From B10-G9 sp963712165 (GTDB taxonomy: Bacteria; Chloroflexota; Anaerolineae; Anaerolineales; UBA11858): 64,000 nt of DNA. The stretch covers positions 124,001 through 188,000 of the forward strand of contig CAVQGY010000005.1 in the NCBI GenBank assembly GCA_963712165.1. The letters are read 5' to 3'. The notes beneath the pieces were generated by a model that made no database searches, had not been told where the DNA came from, and worked only from the letters and a program-made list of their open reading frames with translations. This document shows positions 15,966 to 24,283 of this stretch, in pieces; position 1 is the first letter of the stretch; each line of letters starts with the position of its first letter. The translations under genes were made by a program, and so were the position numbers.

Positions 15966-15979
15966 TTGATTTTCATCAA
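15966..15979. promoter_or_regulatory. FNR/CRP-type palindrome upstream of ccmE
   Basis: TTGAT-TTTC-ATCAA is an exact match to the FNR/ANR-type consensus TTGAT-N4-ATCAA. Its centre lies about 47 bases before a likely start of transcription (TAATAT at 16008-16013 as -10). It suggests control of cytochrome c maturation by an oxygen- or nitrogen-oxide-sensing CRP/FNR regulator. The regulator is not in the window. Confidence 0.55.
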
Positions 15980-16037
15980 GAAGGCTACCATTTTTGCGTT
16001 TTCATGTTAATATAGGGCAGGTTTATTTTATTGGTAT

Positions 16038-16580
16038 ATGAAAGGAAAATCGGTTATGAATGATCTTTATCCAATCGAGGCTGAACCCAGGAAAGGAAAT
16101 CCATTAAAATTCATCATTGGCGGCCTGGTTATTGTTGCGGCAATTGTGTATTTAATGGTGTCTTCACTGCAAGCCAATGTGCAGTATTTTTTGACGGTAG
16201 ATGAGGTTCTTGAGAAACAAACGGCTGGAGAATTATCAGGAAGGAATATCCGCCTATCAGGGGCCGTGCTGGGGGACTCTATTCAATATGATATGGAAAA
16301 TCTGGAGTTGAGTTTTACCATCGTGCATGTTCCAGGAGATATCGACTTGGTCGATGATGAGGGCGGCCTTGCCGCTGCTCTTCATAATGCGGTGATGGAT
16401 CCTGCTCGTTCCAGACTGCAGGTTGTGTATTACGGTGCCAGGCCTGATCTGCTTCAAAATGAAGCCCAAGCAATATTGACGGGGGAATTGCTGCCCAATG
16501 GTGTCTTCGAAGCAGATGAGCTTCTATTGAAATGTCCTACGAAATATGAAGGCTCGGTCCCTGAGCAAACTGATCTATAA
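16038..16580 (+). CDS. ccmE: Cytochrome c maturation heme chaperone CcmE (C-x3-Y type)
   Basis: 180 residues. One N-terminal membrane segment (about 24-42) precedes an OB-fold domain outside the membrane. CcmE takes heme from CcmABC(D) and hands it to CcmF/H. In the usual form heme binds a His of H-x3-Y; here the equivalent motif is 'LLKCPTKYE', with Cys166 and Tyr170, the C-x3-Y variant known from archaea, some Gram-positives and Desulfovibrio. An internal ATG at 16056 is an alternative start. It is the first gene of the ccm cluster. Confidence 0.85.
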   Translation: MKGKSVMNDLYPIEAEPRKGNPLKFIIGGLVIVAAIVYLMVSSLQANVQYFLTVDEVLEKQTAGELSGRNIRLSGAVLGDSIQYDMENLELSFTIVHVPGDIDLVDDEGGLAAALHNAVMDPARSRLQVVYYGARPDLLQNEAQAILTGELLPNGVFEADELLLKCPTKYEGSVPEQTDL

Positions 16581-16585
16581 ATTCC

Positions 16586-16599
16586 GTGATTTATATCAC
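16586..16599. promoter_or_regulatory. CRP/FNR-like palindrome upstream of ccmF
   Basis: GTGAT-TTAT-ATCAC is a perfect 5-4-5 inverted repeat in the 39-base gap between ccmE and ccmF. It has the same geometry as the one before ccmE. It may be a second regulator site or an internal promoter element. Confidence 0.4.
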
Positions 16600-16619
16600 C
16601 CATAGGGTTGGAGTAATTT

Positions 16620-18644
16620 ATGCTAGCTGAGATTGGTTACGGCGCATTATTTATTTCCCTGGTTGTTTCGGTTTACGGCATAATCGCAGCAATCTACGGC
16701 GAAAAGAATCGTCAGAGAAGCTGGATATTAAGCGCTCGCCAAGCGATGCGTTTGGTATTCCCCTTATTGACAATATCGATTGGTTCCTTGATTTACTTGA
16801 TACTCACAGACCATTTCGAAGTCGTCTTCGTAGCAAGTGTATCAAGCATCAACATGCCGACTTATTTGAAGGTCACTGCTGTTTGGGGGGGACAGTCCGG
16901 ATCCTTGCTTTTCTGGTCCTGGCTCCTGGCAGGATTCGGTTTTTTGTTAACCTTCAAAAAATGGGATCGAGATCAGGATCTGATGCCCTGGGTTGTTGCC
17001 ATATCTCTGGGAGTCATTGCTTTTTTCCTGATCCTGAATACATTTTTTGAAAATCCCTTTGTCCGTTACTGGCAGGTGAACCAGGAGATCGTTCAATCAT
17101 TTGCACCTCCTCCAGGAGGGATTCAAGTATCTCCGCGCAACGGAAATGGTCTGAATCCTCTGCTGCGCCATCCTGGTATGATCATTCACCCCCCGGTGCA
17201 GTATCTGGGATTTGTATCTTATATTGTCCCCTTTGCCTATGCCATGGCATCCTTGATCACTGGTCGTTCGGATGACCGTTGGATCCAGCTTTCCCGCCCC
17301 TGGGCGATCTGGGCCTGGTTGTTCTTGTCCTTGGGCTTGATATTAGGTGCCCGTTGGGCGTATGATGTGTTGGGTTGGGGAGGTTATTGGGGGTGGGACC
17401 CTGTTGAGAATTCTGCATTAATGCCTTGGCTGGCTGGTACTGCATACTTGCATGCGGTGCTGATCCAGGAGAGGCGGAACATGTTCAAGCAGTGGCCCAT
17501 CGTGCTGATCATCCTGACCTTCAACCTGGTTATCTTTGGAACATTCTTGACTCGATCGGGTTTGTTGTCCTCGGTGCACTCCTTTGCGGCGAGCTCAATT
17601 GGCCCGATCTTTCTGGGTTTTATCGCTTTGACATTTACTGCATCTCTATGGCTTTTGAGTTCTCGCTGGGATAAATTCAAATCCCGCCAGGAGTTGACAT
17701 CATTCTTCTCCAAAGAAGCCTTGATCCTGCTCAGCATTATTCTTTTCCTGGGTATGTTGGTAACGACTTTTTGGGGTGTGATCTTCCCCAATATCTCGGA
17801 ATTGGTGACCGGGCAGAAAGTAACCGTGGGCCCACCTTTTTATGAACGTGTGGCAGCCCCTATCCTGGGTGGAATGCTGGCACTGATGGTGATCTGTCCC
17901 CTTGCGGTCTGGAGTTTCGTTTCTTTCAGGCACCTGGGCAAATTATTATGGAAGCCATTTATTGTCTCACTGGTCGGCATCGCTCTACCGCTGATTGGTG
18001 GATTGACCAAGATCCCGGCTGTGATCGCCTTCTGGCTGGTCGCTTTTGTGCTGGCCGTGAATATTTTTGAGTTCATTCGACGAGCCCGCTTGCGTAGAAG
18101 GTCTCATACGGAGACTTATTTCCAATCCTTAACAAAGGTGTTTCAGCGGAACAAACGCTCCTATAGCGCCATGATCATCCATGTGGGTATGGTGTTTATG
18201 GCCCTGGGCATCATCGGGATTGAGTTCTTCCAAACAGAAACACAGGGAACGATCGCTGAAGGGCAGGAACTCCAGCTGGGTCCGTATACGATGGAATACG
18301 AACGGCTTGATATCTTTGATGCCTCGGATGATAGGAATGTCGCCCGGGCAGTTGTCCTGGTAAAGAAGGATGGACAGGTGATCGATGAGATCTATCCCCG
18401 CCGGGACTACTACTATGATTCCCGCCAGCAGGTAACCATCCCCGGAGTTCGAAGCACTTTGGTCGATGATTTTTATACGATCCTGGTTGATTGGAAAGAG
18501 GTCACGTCTGAAGGGGCGACTTTTAAGGTCTATCATAATCCTCTGGTCCAATGGCTTTGGATAGGTGCCTGGGTGATTATTGCGGGAGTGGTGGTCGCCT
18601 CCCTGCCAGACAGAAAATCCGTTAAGGTTGGTTCTAAAACGTGA
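16620..18644 (+). CDS. ccmF: Cytochrome c heme lyase subunit CcmF
   Basis: 674 residues with about 14 membrane segments. CcmF moves heme from CcmE to the CxxCH sites of apocytochromes. The tryptophan-rich heme-handling motif 'GGYWGWDPVENSALMPWL' is at about residues 253-270, preceded by 'HPGMIIHPPVQYLGFVSY'. The C-terminal periplasmic part 'GPYTMEYERLDIFDASDD' and 'RRDYYYDSRQQ' is typical. The ATG follows TTGGAG. The downstream ccmH starts 7 bases after the stop. Confidence 0.96.
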   Translation: MLAEIGYGALFISLVVSVYGIIAAIYGEKNRQRSWILSARQAMRLVFPLLTISIGSLIYLILTDHFEVVFVASVSSINMPTYLKVTAVWGGQSGSLLFWSWLLAGFGFLLTFKKWDRDQDLMPWVVAISLGVIAFFLILNTFFENPFVRYWQVNQEIVQSFAPPPGGIQVSPRNGNGLNPLLRHPGMIIHPPVQYLGFVSYIVPFAYAMASLITGRSDDRWIQLSRPWAIWAWLFLSLGLILGARWAYDVLGWGGYWGWDPVENSALMPWLAGTAYLHAVLIQERRNMFKQWPIVLIILTFNLVIFGTFLTRSGLLSSVHSFAASSIGPIFLGFIALTFTASLWLLSSRWDKFKSRQELTSFFSKEALILLSIILFLGMLVTTFWGVIFPNISELVTGQKVTVGPPFYERVAAPILGGMLALMVICPLAVWSFVSFRHLGKLLWKPFIVSLVGIALPLIGGLTKIPAVIAFWLVAFVLAVNIFEFIRRARLRRRSHTETYFQSLTKVFQRNKRSYSAMIIHVGMVFMALGIIGIEFFQTETQGTIAEGQELQLGPYTMEYERLDIFDASDDRNVARAVVLVKKDGQVIDEIYPRRDYYYDSRQQVTIPGVRSTLVDDFYTILVDWKEVTSEGATFKVYHNPLVQWLWIGAWVIIAGVVVASLPDRKSVKVGSKT

Positions 18645-18651
18645 GGTCTTG

Positions 18652-19164
18652 ATGAGTAAGGAAAACACAATTAACCACTGGAAAATCCTTTCAATGCTGC
18701 TCTTGCTCTGCCTGATCCCGGTATCTGTCTCCGCCCAGGGTTCAGGTCCAACCGATGATGATGTTAACGCTGTCGCCAAACAGCTCTACTGCCCCGTGTG
18801 TGAGAATATCCCACTGGACGCTTGCGGGACGCAGGCTTGCGAACAATGGAGGGGAATCATCAAGGACAGGCTTGCAGAAGGGTGGACTGAGGATCAGATC
18901 AAGGATTATTTCGTCGCTCAATACGGGGATCGGGTATTAGCGGAACCTCCCCGGACAGGTTTTAACTGGGCTGTTTATCTTGTGCCTGCTGTGTTGTTTG
19001 TCGGTGGTGGTTTATTGTTTTACAGGGGATTTATGAAGTGGCGGACCCCCGCTGAGGATCGTGACCAGCGCCGGGAGGAAAGGATGACCAAAATACCTGA
19101 TAAACCTTCGGATGAGGATATCAGGCGGGTAGAGGAAGAATTGCTGAAGAGGGCCAAGGATTAA
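18652..19164 (+). CDS. ccmH: Cytochrome c maturation thioreductant protein CcmH (CcmL)
   Basis: 170 residues from ATG 18652; a longer frame would overlap ccmF. Signal sequence about 11-29, then the redox motif 'LYCPVC' (Cys47, Cys50; E. coli has LRCPQC), 'RLAEGWTEDQIKDYFVAQYG' and a C-terminal membrane segment. CcmH reduces the apocytochrome CxxCH disulfide before heme attachment. Unlike the E. coli protein it has two more cysteines, Cys58 and Cys63 ('DACGTQACEQWR'). It is followed by ccmG after one base. Confidence 0.9.
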   Translation: MSKENTINHWKILSMLLLLCLIPVSVSAQGSGPTDDDVNAVAKQLYCPVCENIPLDACGTQACEQWRGIIKDRLAEGWTEDQIKDYFVAQYGDRVLAEPPRTGFNWAVYLVPAVLFVGGGLLFYRGFMKWRTPAEDRDQRREERMTKIPDKPSDEDIRRVEEELLKRAKD

Positions 19165-19165
19165 T

Positions 19166-19675
19166 ATGAAGAAGATATTGCTCTGGAGTGGATTGGGATT
19201 GTTATTGCTTTTCCTGACCATTGGAATCATCAGATCGCAAAAGGGTCAGGTGAGCGTAGGTGAAATTGCCCCCGATTTCGAATTGATTACTTTTGAAGGT
19301 AATTCCTATCAATTGGCAGATTACCAAGGCAGTGTGGTTGTGGTCAATTTCTGGGCTTCCTGGTGTGAATCCTGCAAACCTGAAGCAAGGGATCTGGAAG
19401 CTGCATACCAGTATTACCTGGACCGAGGAGATGTGCTCTTTCTAGGCGTAGATTATGTCGATACTGAGCCGGAAGCCTTGGCGTATCTGGAAGAATTCGG
19501 TATTACCTATCCGAATGGACCAGATTTGAGAACAGAGATCTCGCAAGCTTACCGGGTTGGGGGGGTGCCCGAGACTTTTGTTATCGACCAGGATGGGTTG
19601 ATCGCCCATGTCCAGATAGGGCCTTTTCAATCCCTTGAGGACATTCTACTTAGAATAGATCCTTTATTGGATTAA
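19166..19675 (+). CDS. ccmG: Thiol:disulfide oxidoreductase CcmG/ResA/TlpA type
   Basis: 169 residues. An N-terminal membrane anchor (about 5-22), then a thioredoxin fold with 'NFWASWCESCKPEA' (Cys67, Cys70) and the cis-proline loop 'GVPETFVID'. In System I this protein supplies electrons to CcmH and the apocytochrome. It lies directly between ccmH and the zinc-ribbon protein. A Glu in the active-site CxxC is common for CcmG/TlpA. Confidence 0.9.
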   Translation: MKKILLWSGLGLLLLFLTIGIIRSQKGQVSVGEIAPDFELITFEGNSYQLADYQGSVVVVNFWASWCESCKPEARDLEAAYQYYLDRGDVLFLGVDYVDTEPEALAYLEEFGITYPNGPDLRTEISQAYRVGGVPETFVIDQDGLIAHVQIGPFQSLEDILLRIDPLLD

Positions 19676-19693
19676 CCGGGCAGAGGTGGCAAT

Positions 19694-20149
19694 ATGGAAT
19701 CAGGTTCTTTTATAGTCGTACTATTTATTTTCATCCTGTCTGGATTCTACATCCTGCGGCCCTTTTTTGTCAGCTCAAACCGGGGAGGAAGGGCAGGATC
19801 TACTTTGAGGGATTCCCTGGTTGCTGAACGGGAACGACTCCTCAGCGCAATTGAGGAACTCGATCTCGAGTTCGAGTTGAAGAAGATCTCTGTCACGGAG
19901 CATTCCCGGAACAGGGATATCCTGTTGGCAGAGGCAGCTAAAGTAATCAAAGAACTGGATGATTTGCCAGGATCCAAACCGGGAAAAAGCAAGAAGTCAG
20001 CCTCGACCCAAAAAGGTGATGACCTGGAGAAAATGATTGCTGACCGCCGGAAGCAATTAAAAGGTGACAGAAAGATCAAGTGCGCCAAATGCGGTAAATC
20101 CGTAGAGCAAGGCGCCCAATTTTGCAGTCATTGCGGAGAAGCATTGTGA
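19694..20149 (+). CDS. Membrane protein with CcmI-like N-terminus and zinc ribbon
   Basis: 151 residues. A membrane segment (about 5-24) is followed by a charged helical stretch 'LVAERERLLSAIEELDLEFE', which resembles the start of CcmI-type proteins, then a lysine-rich linker. It ends in a zinc ribbon: 'KCAKCG' (Cys130, Cys133) and 'FCSHCGEAL' (Cys144, Cys147). Its place in the ccm cluster suggests a part in apocytochrome handling, but the ribbon, presumably cytosolic, is not part of classical CcmI. The stop overlaps the next start (GTGA). Confidence 0.65.
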   Translation: MESGSFIVVLFIFILSGFYILRPFFVSSNRGGRAGSTLRDSLVAERERLLSAIEELDLEFELKKISVTEHSRNRDILLAEAAKVIKELDDLPGSKPGKSKKSASTQKGDDLEKMIADRRKQLKGDRKIKCAKCGKSVEQGAQFCSHCGEAL

Positions 20150-21453
20150 TCAAGAGAAATCTTACTGTTAACAGATGGCTTGGGTTATTGCTCGCGATCA
20201 GTTTTGTTGTATCCGGCTGCAGTTCATTTGAGTTTGATATCACACCACCCCCCTCGGATGCACAGGTGGATCAGGCTCCTGCAACGCTTTGGCCTACCCA
20301 GACACCGGCTCAGGAAGTTCCCCAGATTTCCCCTACACTATCTCCTGAAGAGCTCGAGGGCGATAATATCGTTGTGAATGTGGTAGATCAAAGCGGTGGT
20401 GCTCTGTTAGAGCAGGAGCTGGTTGTCGAACTGGCTGGTTTTGAGGAATTTGAATTGGTCTATGAAGATGCTGAGATCCTAACATCAGGCAATAGGATTA
20501 TATTTTCAGATGCCCCTTTCCTGGAAGGTAGAGTGTATTTTGCATCCATTTCCCTGGGGGGTGCCATTTACAGATCTGAGATCGTTGAGCTCGGTGCCGA
20601 AACAGACCTGTTGGAGCTAACCATTCATATCTTTGAAACGACTACAAGCGATGAGAATCTGGTTATTGATCGGATCCATCTCCTGGCTGATTTCCCCTCA
20701 CCGGATTCTGCTCAGATCGTTGAGATCTATATCGTTTCCAATCTGGGAGATACCACAGTAGTAGCTGAAAATCCCGGTGATGCATCCATTTCCTTCCCCT
20801 TGCCCTCCGGAGCGCAATCCATAGAATTTGAGAATGGCGCGTTGGGGCAGCGTTATTTGCGAACAGAGGATGGATTTGGCGATACGGTGAGCATTCCTCC
20901 GGGTTCTGGTGTATATCAGGTCCTGGTTTATTACAGTCTTCCCCTCCAGCGAAACAGGATCAATTTTTCGCAGGAGATGCCCTATCCTGTCCGGGCCGTG
21001 ACCGTGATGACTCCTGCTGACGAGGCTGTCTTGAAAGGCTCATCCCTCGAAGACCAGGGGATCCAGGCCATACCTGATGGCTACGTTCAAATTTACTCTG
21101 GAGCTGAACTTGCGAAGGGTGAATCCCTTGATTTCCGGCTGACAGTGGTCTCTGAGACCCTTGCCCTGCCTGCAGACGGGACGGAAATCCTCCCCAGAGG
21201 CTTGGTAATTGGCGCAGGAGTGCTGGGAGGTATGATTTTTTTTGTAGGGATGGGGCTCTTTTTACGGCGCCGCCGCGAGGATCTGTCGCTGGACGCAGAT
21301 CCAGCTCTTGATGAAAATGCCGAACAGATCCTTGATTCTATCATCGCCCTTGAGGACCTCTATCAGGAAGGCGAGATCACAGAAAAAGACTACTTGAAAA
21401 AGCGCCAGGATTTAAAAGGCAAATTGAAAGCGCTTGAAGGCGATCAAGATTAA
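20146..21453 (+). CDS. Lipoprotein with C-terminal membrane segment and SHOCT-like tail (ccm-linked)
   Basis: 435 residues from GTG 20146, which overlaps the preceding TGA and follows GCGGAGAA. The lipobox is 'ISFVVSGCSSF'. A proline-rich linker leads into a beta-rich extracytoplasmic region of about 300 residues. Then comes a membrane helix ('LVIGAGVLGGMIFFVGMGLF') and a basic stop-transfer. The end, 'LDSIIALEDLYQEGEITEKD' followed by 'YLKKRQDLKGKL', resembles short SHOCT-like C-termini. Function not recognised. Lying between ccmG and ccmA, it is probably an accessory of cytochrome c maturation. Confidence 0.6.
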   Translation: MIKRNLTVNRWLGLLLAISFVVSGCSSFEFDITPPPSDAQVDQAPATLWPTQTPAQEVPQISPTLSPEELEGDNIVVNVVDQSGGALLEQELVVELAGFEEFELVYEDAEILTSGNRIIFSDAPFLEGRVYFASISLGGAIYRSEIVELGAETDLLELTIHIFETTTSDENLVIDRIHLLADFPSPDSAQIVEIYIVSNLGDTTVVAENPGDASISFPLPSGAQSIEFENGALGQRYLRTEDGFGDTVSIPPGSGVYQVLVYYSLPLQRNRINFSQEMPYPVRAVTVMTPADEAVLKGSSLEDQGIQAIPDGYVQIYSGAELAKGESLDFRLTVVSETLALPADGTEILPRGLVIGAGVLGGMIFFVGMGLFLRRRREDLSLDADPALDENAEQILDSIIALEDLYQEGEITEKDYLKKRQDLKGKLKALEGDQD

Positions 21454-21459
21454 ACAGAA

Positions 21460-22164
21460 ATGATCCTTGTTAAGAAACTAGTAAAACGTTTTGGACCGTT
21501 GCCGGTACTCCGCGAGCTTGATTTTGAAGTCGAATCCGGAGAGTTTGTGGCATTATTGGGTCCTAATGGAGCAGGTAAGACAACCTTGCTGCGCATTCTG
21601 GCAACGTTATCCCGACCGACCTCCGGCCTGGTCCAGATCGCTTCTTACAGGCTTCCCCAGTCCGGTGCAGCCCTGCGGGCTCATCTGGGCGTGGTTTCCC
21701 ACCAGCCGCTGCTTTATGGGGATCTGACAGCGGAAGAGAACCTTCGCTTCTTTGCCAAATTTTATTCCGTGAACCGTGAGAGGATCCTTGAGGTCCTCGC
21801 CCTGGTTGGATTGACAAAGCGCAAGGATGACCTGGTAAGAACCTATTCTCGGGGAATGCAGCAGCGATTGACCATCGGAAGGGCAATCCTTCATAATCCC
21901 CGCATCCTGCTTCTGGATGAGCCCCATACTGGATTGGATCAGGAAGCTGGAGAGATCCTGGATCAGGTGCTTCAAGCAGTTGCCCTGGAAGGTCGAACAG
22001 TCGTGATGACCTCCCATGATCTGGTCCGGGCCGCAAATCTGGCTACCAGGGTTGACCTTCTTTCTCGCGGCAAAATCAGCGCATCGGTCTCGACTGATGA
22101 TCTGACCGCCAGCGACCTGGTGGATTTCTACCGGACAGCGCTGAAGGGAGGGATGGAAGGATGA
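21460..22164 (+). CDS. ccmA: Heme exporter ATPase CcmA
   Basis: 234 residues. ABC ATPase with Walker A 'LGPNGAGKTTLL' (about 32-43), signature 'YSRGMQQRLTIGRA', Walker B 'ILLLDEPHTGLD' and switch histidine 'MTSHDLVRA'. With CcmB and CcmC it drives release of holo-CcmE. The stop overlaps the start of ccmB (ATGA), so the two are translationally coupled. No strong Shine-Dalgarno is seen; translation may be coupled to the lipoprotein gene six bases upstream. Confidence 0.92.
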   Translation: MILVKKLVKRFGPLPVLRELDFEVESGEFVALLGPNGAGKTTLLRILATLSRPTSGLVQIASYRLPQSGAALRAHLGVVSHQPLLYGDLTAEENLRFFAKFYSVNRERILEVLALVGLTKRKDDLVRTYSRGMQQRLTIGRAILHNPRILLLDEPHTGLDQEAGEILDQVLQAVALEGRTVVMTSHDLVRAANLATRVDLLSRGKISASVSTDDLTASDLVDFYRTALKGGMEG

Positions 22165-22835
22165 AATTCTACCTGCGCGCTGTAGGAGCGGTGATCTGGA
22201 AGGATTTCCGGATGGAGTGGCGGAATCGCGAAAACCTCTCAGCTATGCTGGTTTTTGCCCTGCTGGTGATCCTCATCTTTAATTTTGCCCTTGATCTGGA
22301 CCTGCAAGCCAAAGCCTCACTTTCAGCTGGTGTGTTGTGGTCCACCTTCATCTTTGCCGGGACAATCGGATTGAACCGTTCCCTGGCCGTGGAGAAGGAT
22401 CGTGGCTGCCTGGATGGTTTGTTATTGGCCCCGGTTGACCGCAGTGTGATCTATTTCGGAAAAGCCATCGGAAACCTGGTTTTCATGTTAATTGTCGAGG
22501 CGATCATCTTGCCCATTTTCAGTTTTCTATATGGGATTAACGTTTTCCAGCCCGGTTTTCTGGGTGTTGTCATCCTCGGCTCAATTGGATATGCCGCGGT
22601 GGGGACCCTGCTTTCCACCATGGTAGTGCAGGCGCGGACAAGGGATATCCTGCTGCCCATTTTGTTATTTCCCCTGACCCTACCAGTGATCATAGCGGCG
22701 GTTAATGCCAGCCAGGGTTTTTTCCAGAATCTGCCTTGGGCAGATTTCTCTGTCTGGGTAAATATCCTTGTAGCCTATGATTTAATATTTATCGCTGGGG
22801 CTTTTATGGTGTTCGATTATGTATTGGAGGACTAA
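22161..22835 (+). CDS. ccmB: Heme exporter permease CcmB
   Basis: 224 residues, six membrane segments. The N-terminus 'VIWKDFRMEWRNRENLSAML' is the family mark, as is 'LNRSLAVEKDRGCLDGLLLAP'. It pairs with CcmA. The gene starts within the ccmA stop and ends three bases before ccmC. Confidence 0.93.
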   Translation: MKFYLRAVGAVIWKDFRMEWRNRENLSAMLVFALLVILIFNFALDLDLQAKASLSAGVLWSTFIFAGTIGLNRSLAVEKDRGCLDGLLLAPVDRSVIYFGKAIGNLVFMLIVEAIILPIFSFLYGINVFQPGFLGVVILGSIGYAAVGTLLSTMVVQARTRDILLPILLFPLTLPVIIAAVNASQGFFQNLPWADFSVWVNILVAYDLIFIAGAFMVFDYVLED

Positions 22836-22838
22836 TAG

Positions 22839-23546
22839 ATGAAAGCAAAACCCCGTTTATTGACCGCACTTGACATTTTGTCAGTGTTGATGATCTTGAC
22901 GGCAGCCGGGCTGGTATTCCTGTATGCTCCGGTCGAACAGCTGATGGGCGCAGTCCAGAAAGTATTCTATTTCCATGTGGCAACTGCTTGGGTGGGCATG
23001 CTTGGTTTCCTGGTTGCTGCTGTGGCTGGCGCTTTGTATCTCCGGCAGGGAAAAGAGCGCTGGGATATTGTTGGGGTTTCGGCTGTAGAAATCAGCCTGG
23101 TGTTCTTCCTGATCGCTATCATCATGGGCTCTATCTGGGCCAGGCCGATCTGGAATACCTGGTGGACCTGGGATCCAAGATTGACCACTGCCGCGATCGT
23201 GGAGCTTATCTACGCGGCTTATATGCTGCTCCGATCCGGAGTGGACGACCCCGAACGCCGTGCTCGATTTTCGGCTATTTATGCCCTGTTCGGCTTTATC
23301 AGCGTGCCCCTGACCTTTATATCTATCCGCCTTTTGCGAACTATACATCCGGTGGTGATTGGAAATGCCGAAGCTGCAGCTCAGGGAGGTTTCAACATGG
23401 ATCCATCCATGAAAACAGCCTTCTTTTTCAGCCTGGCAGCATTTTCGGTTTTCTTTGTAGATCTGCTCTGGCACCGGATACGTTTAGGTGAATTAAAAAC
23501 GAAAGTGGAATCATTGCGAGTTGAATCCTTTCAAGAGGAGAACTAA
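22839..23546 (+). CDS. ccmC: Heme handling protein CcmC
   Basis: 235 residues, six membrane segments. CcmC binds heme at 'GSIWARPIWNTWWTWDPRLT' (about residues 99-118), the WWD-type tryptophan-rich signature, and loads it on CcmE. A conserved His is in 'KVFYFHVATAW' (about residue 46). The ATG follows GGAGGACTAATAG. The short ccmD-like gene follows after three bases. Confidence 0.95.
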   Translation: MKAKPRLLTALDILSVLMILTAAGLVFLYAPVEQLMGAVQKVFYFHVATAWVGMLGFLVAAVAGALYLRQGKERWDIVGVSAVEISLVFFLIAIIMGSIWARPIWNTWWTWDPRLTTAAIVELIYAAYMLLRSGVDDPERRARFSAIYALFGFISVPLTFISIRLLRTIHPVVIGNAEAAAQGGFNMDPSMKTAFFFSLAAFSVFFVDLLWHRIRLGELKTKVESLRVESFQEEN

Positions 23547-23549
23547 TCC

Positions 23550-23705
23550 ATGTTAAGTAAGTTAATGACTCCCGATACTGTAAATTATATGATTGCCGGG
23601 TATGTGGTGATCACAGTTGGCATTGGAATGTACCTGGCCAGCCTGGCCCTGCGATGGAGTAAAGCAGTAAAGGCCTATCAGCAGTACAAGAACGAACAGG
23701 ATTAA
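23550..23705 (+). CDS. ccmD: CcmD-like small membrane protein
   Basis: 51 codons (MLSKLMTPDTVNYMIAGYVV...YKNEQD) with a ribosome binding site AGAGGAGAACT before ATG 23550. One membrane helix (about residues 13-33) is followed by a basic, charged tail, the architecture of CcmD, which holds CcmABC and CcmE together. The sequence is too short for firm homology; the call rests on size, topology and its place right after ccmC. Confidence 0.7.
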   Translation: MLSKLMTPDTVNYMIAGYVVITVGIGMYLASLALRWSKAVKAYQQYKNEQD

Positions 23706-23827
23706 TCCGTAGTTTGAATTAATAGCTGGCCTACCAGATCTCCCGGGGATTATTCATCGTGATATGGATGTTCTCCGTGGTAGTCTGAGCGGCCAGCTTT
23801 TTGATTTAATGATGCTGCAATAACGCA

Positions 23828-24283
23828 TCACAGGCTTAACTTCAATACTCGCTCCCCATCCAGTATTTCTCCAGTTTCCTCAAATCCCAACTTGTAATAA
23901 AAGGGAGAAGGATCGCCTTCTCCCTCTATATAACTGGTCTTTAGTTCTGCAGCGCCTGGCAGGGTCCTGACATGTTCTATGACCTGCTGCATGGCTTGAT
24001 AACCGTAACCCTTTCTCTGATGGTTTTTGTCAATCATCAACCTCCACAGAAAGTACTCGGGCTTTTCCGGGTCGGCATAAAGCATCACAAATCCTACTGG
24101 CGTGTCACCCAGATAGATCCTTCTGAACCAGGCTTCTTTGCTGAAATAAGCTTCGGATATGGAAAAGGCATTGGGTGCCACAAAGGAGCGCTGTTCTTCA
24201 GCCACTTCCAGTTTCATGACCGGCCAGAGAGTGTTTTCGGTGATTTCTTTGAGTTGGATCGTTTCAGTAGATTCATGGTCCAT
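23828..24283 (-). CDS. GNAT acetyltransferase (spermidine/diamine acetyltransferase-like)
   Basis: 151 residues from ATG 24283, behind GGAGGGG. 'YFLWRLMIDKNHQRKGYGYQAMQ' shape (beta4 followed by the acetyl-CoA loop Q-R-K-G-Y-G) and 'PSPFYYKLGFEETGEI' are typical of the BltD/PaiA/SpeG-like branch of GNAT enzymes, which acetylate polyamines or antibiotics. The substrate cannot be inferred. The gene lies alone, convergent with the ccm operon. Confidence 0.8.
   Translation of the reverse strand: MDHESTETIQLKEITENTLWPVMKLEVAEEQRSFVAPNAFSISEAYFSKEAWFRRIYLGDTPVGFVMLYADPEKPEYFLWRLMIDKNHQRKGYGYQAMQQVIEHVRTLPGAAELKTSYIEGEGDPSPFYYKLGFEETGEILDGERVLKLSL

Noticed and set aside
17384..17791. Open frame opposite ccmF
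   Set aside because: Antisense to the strongly conserved ccmF core including its tryptophan-rich motif; composition is a shadow of that gene.
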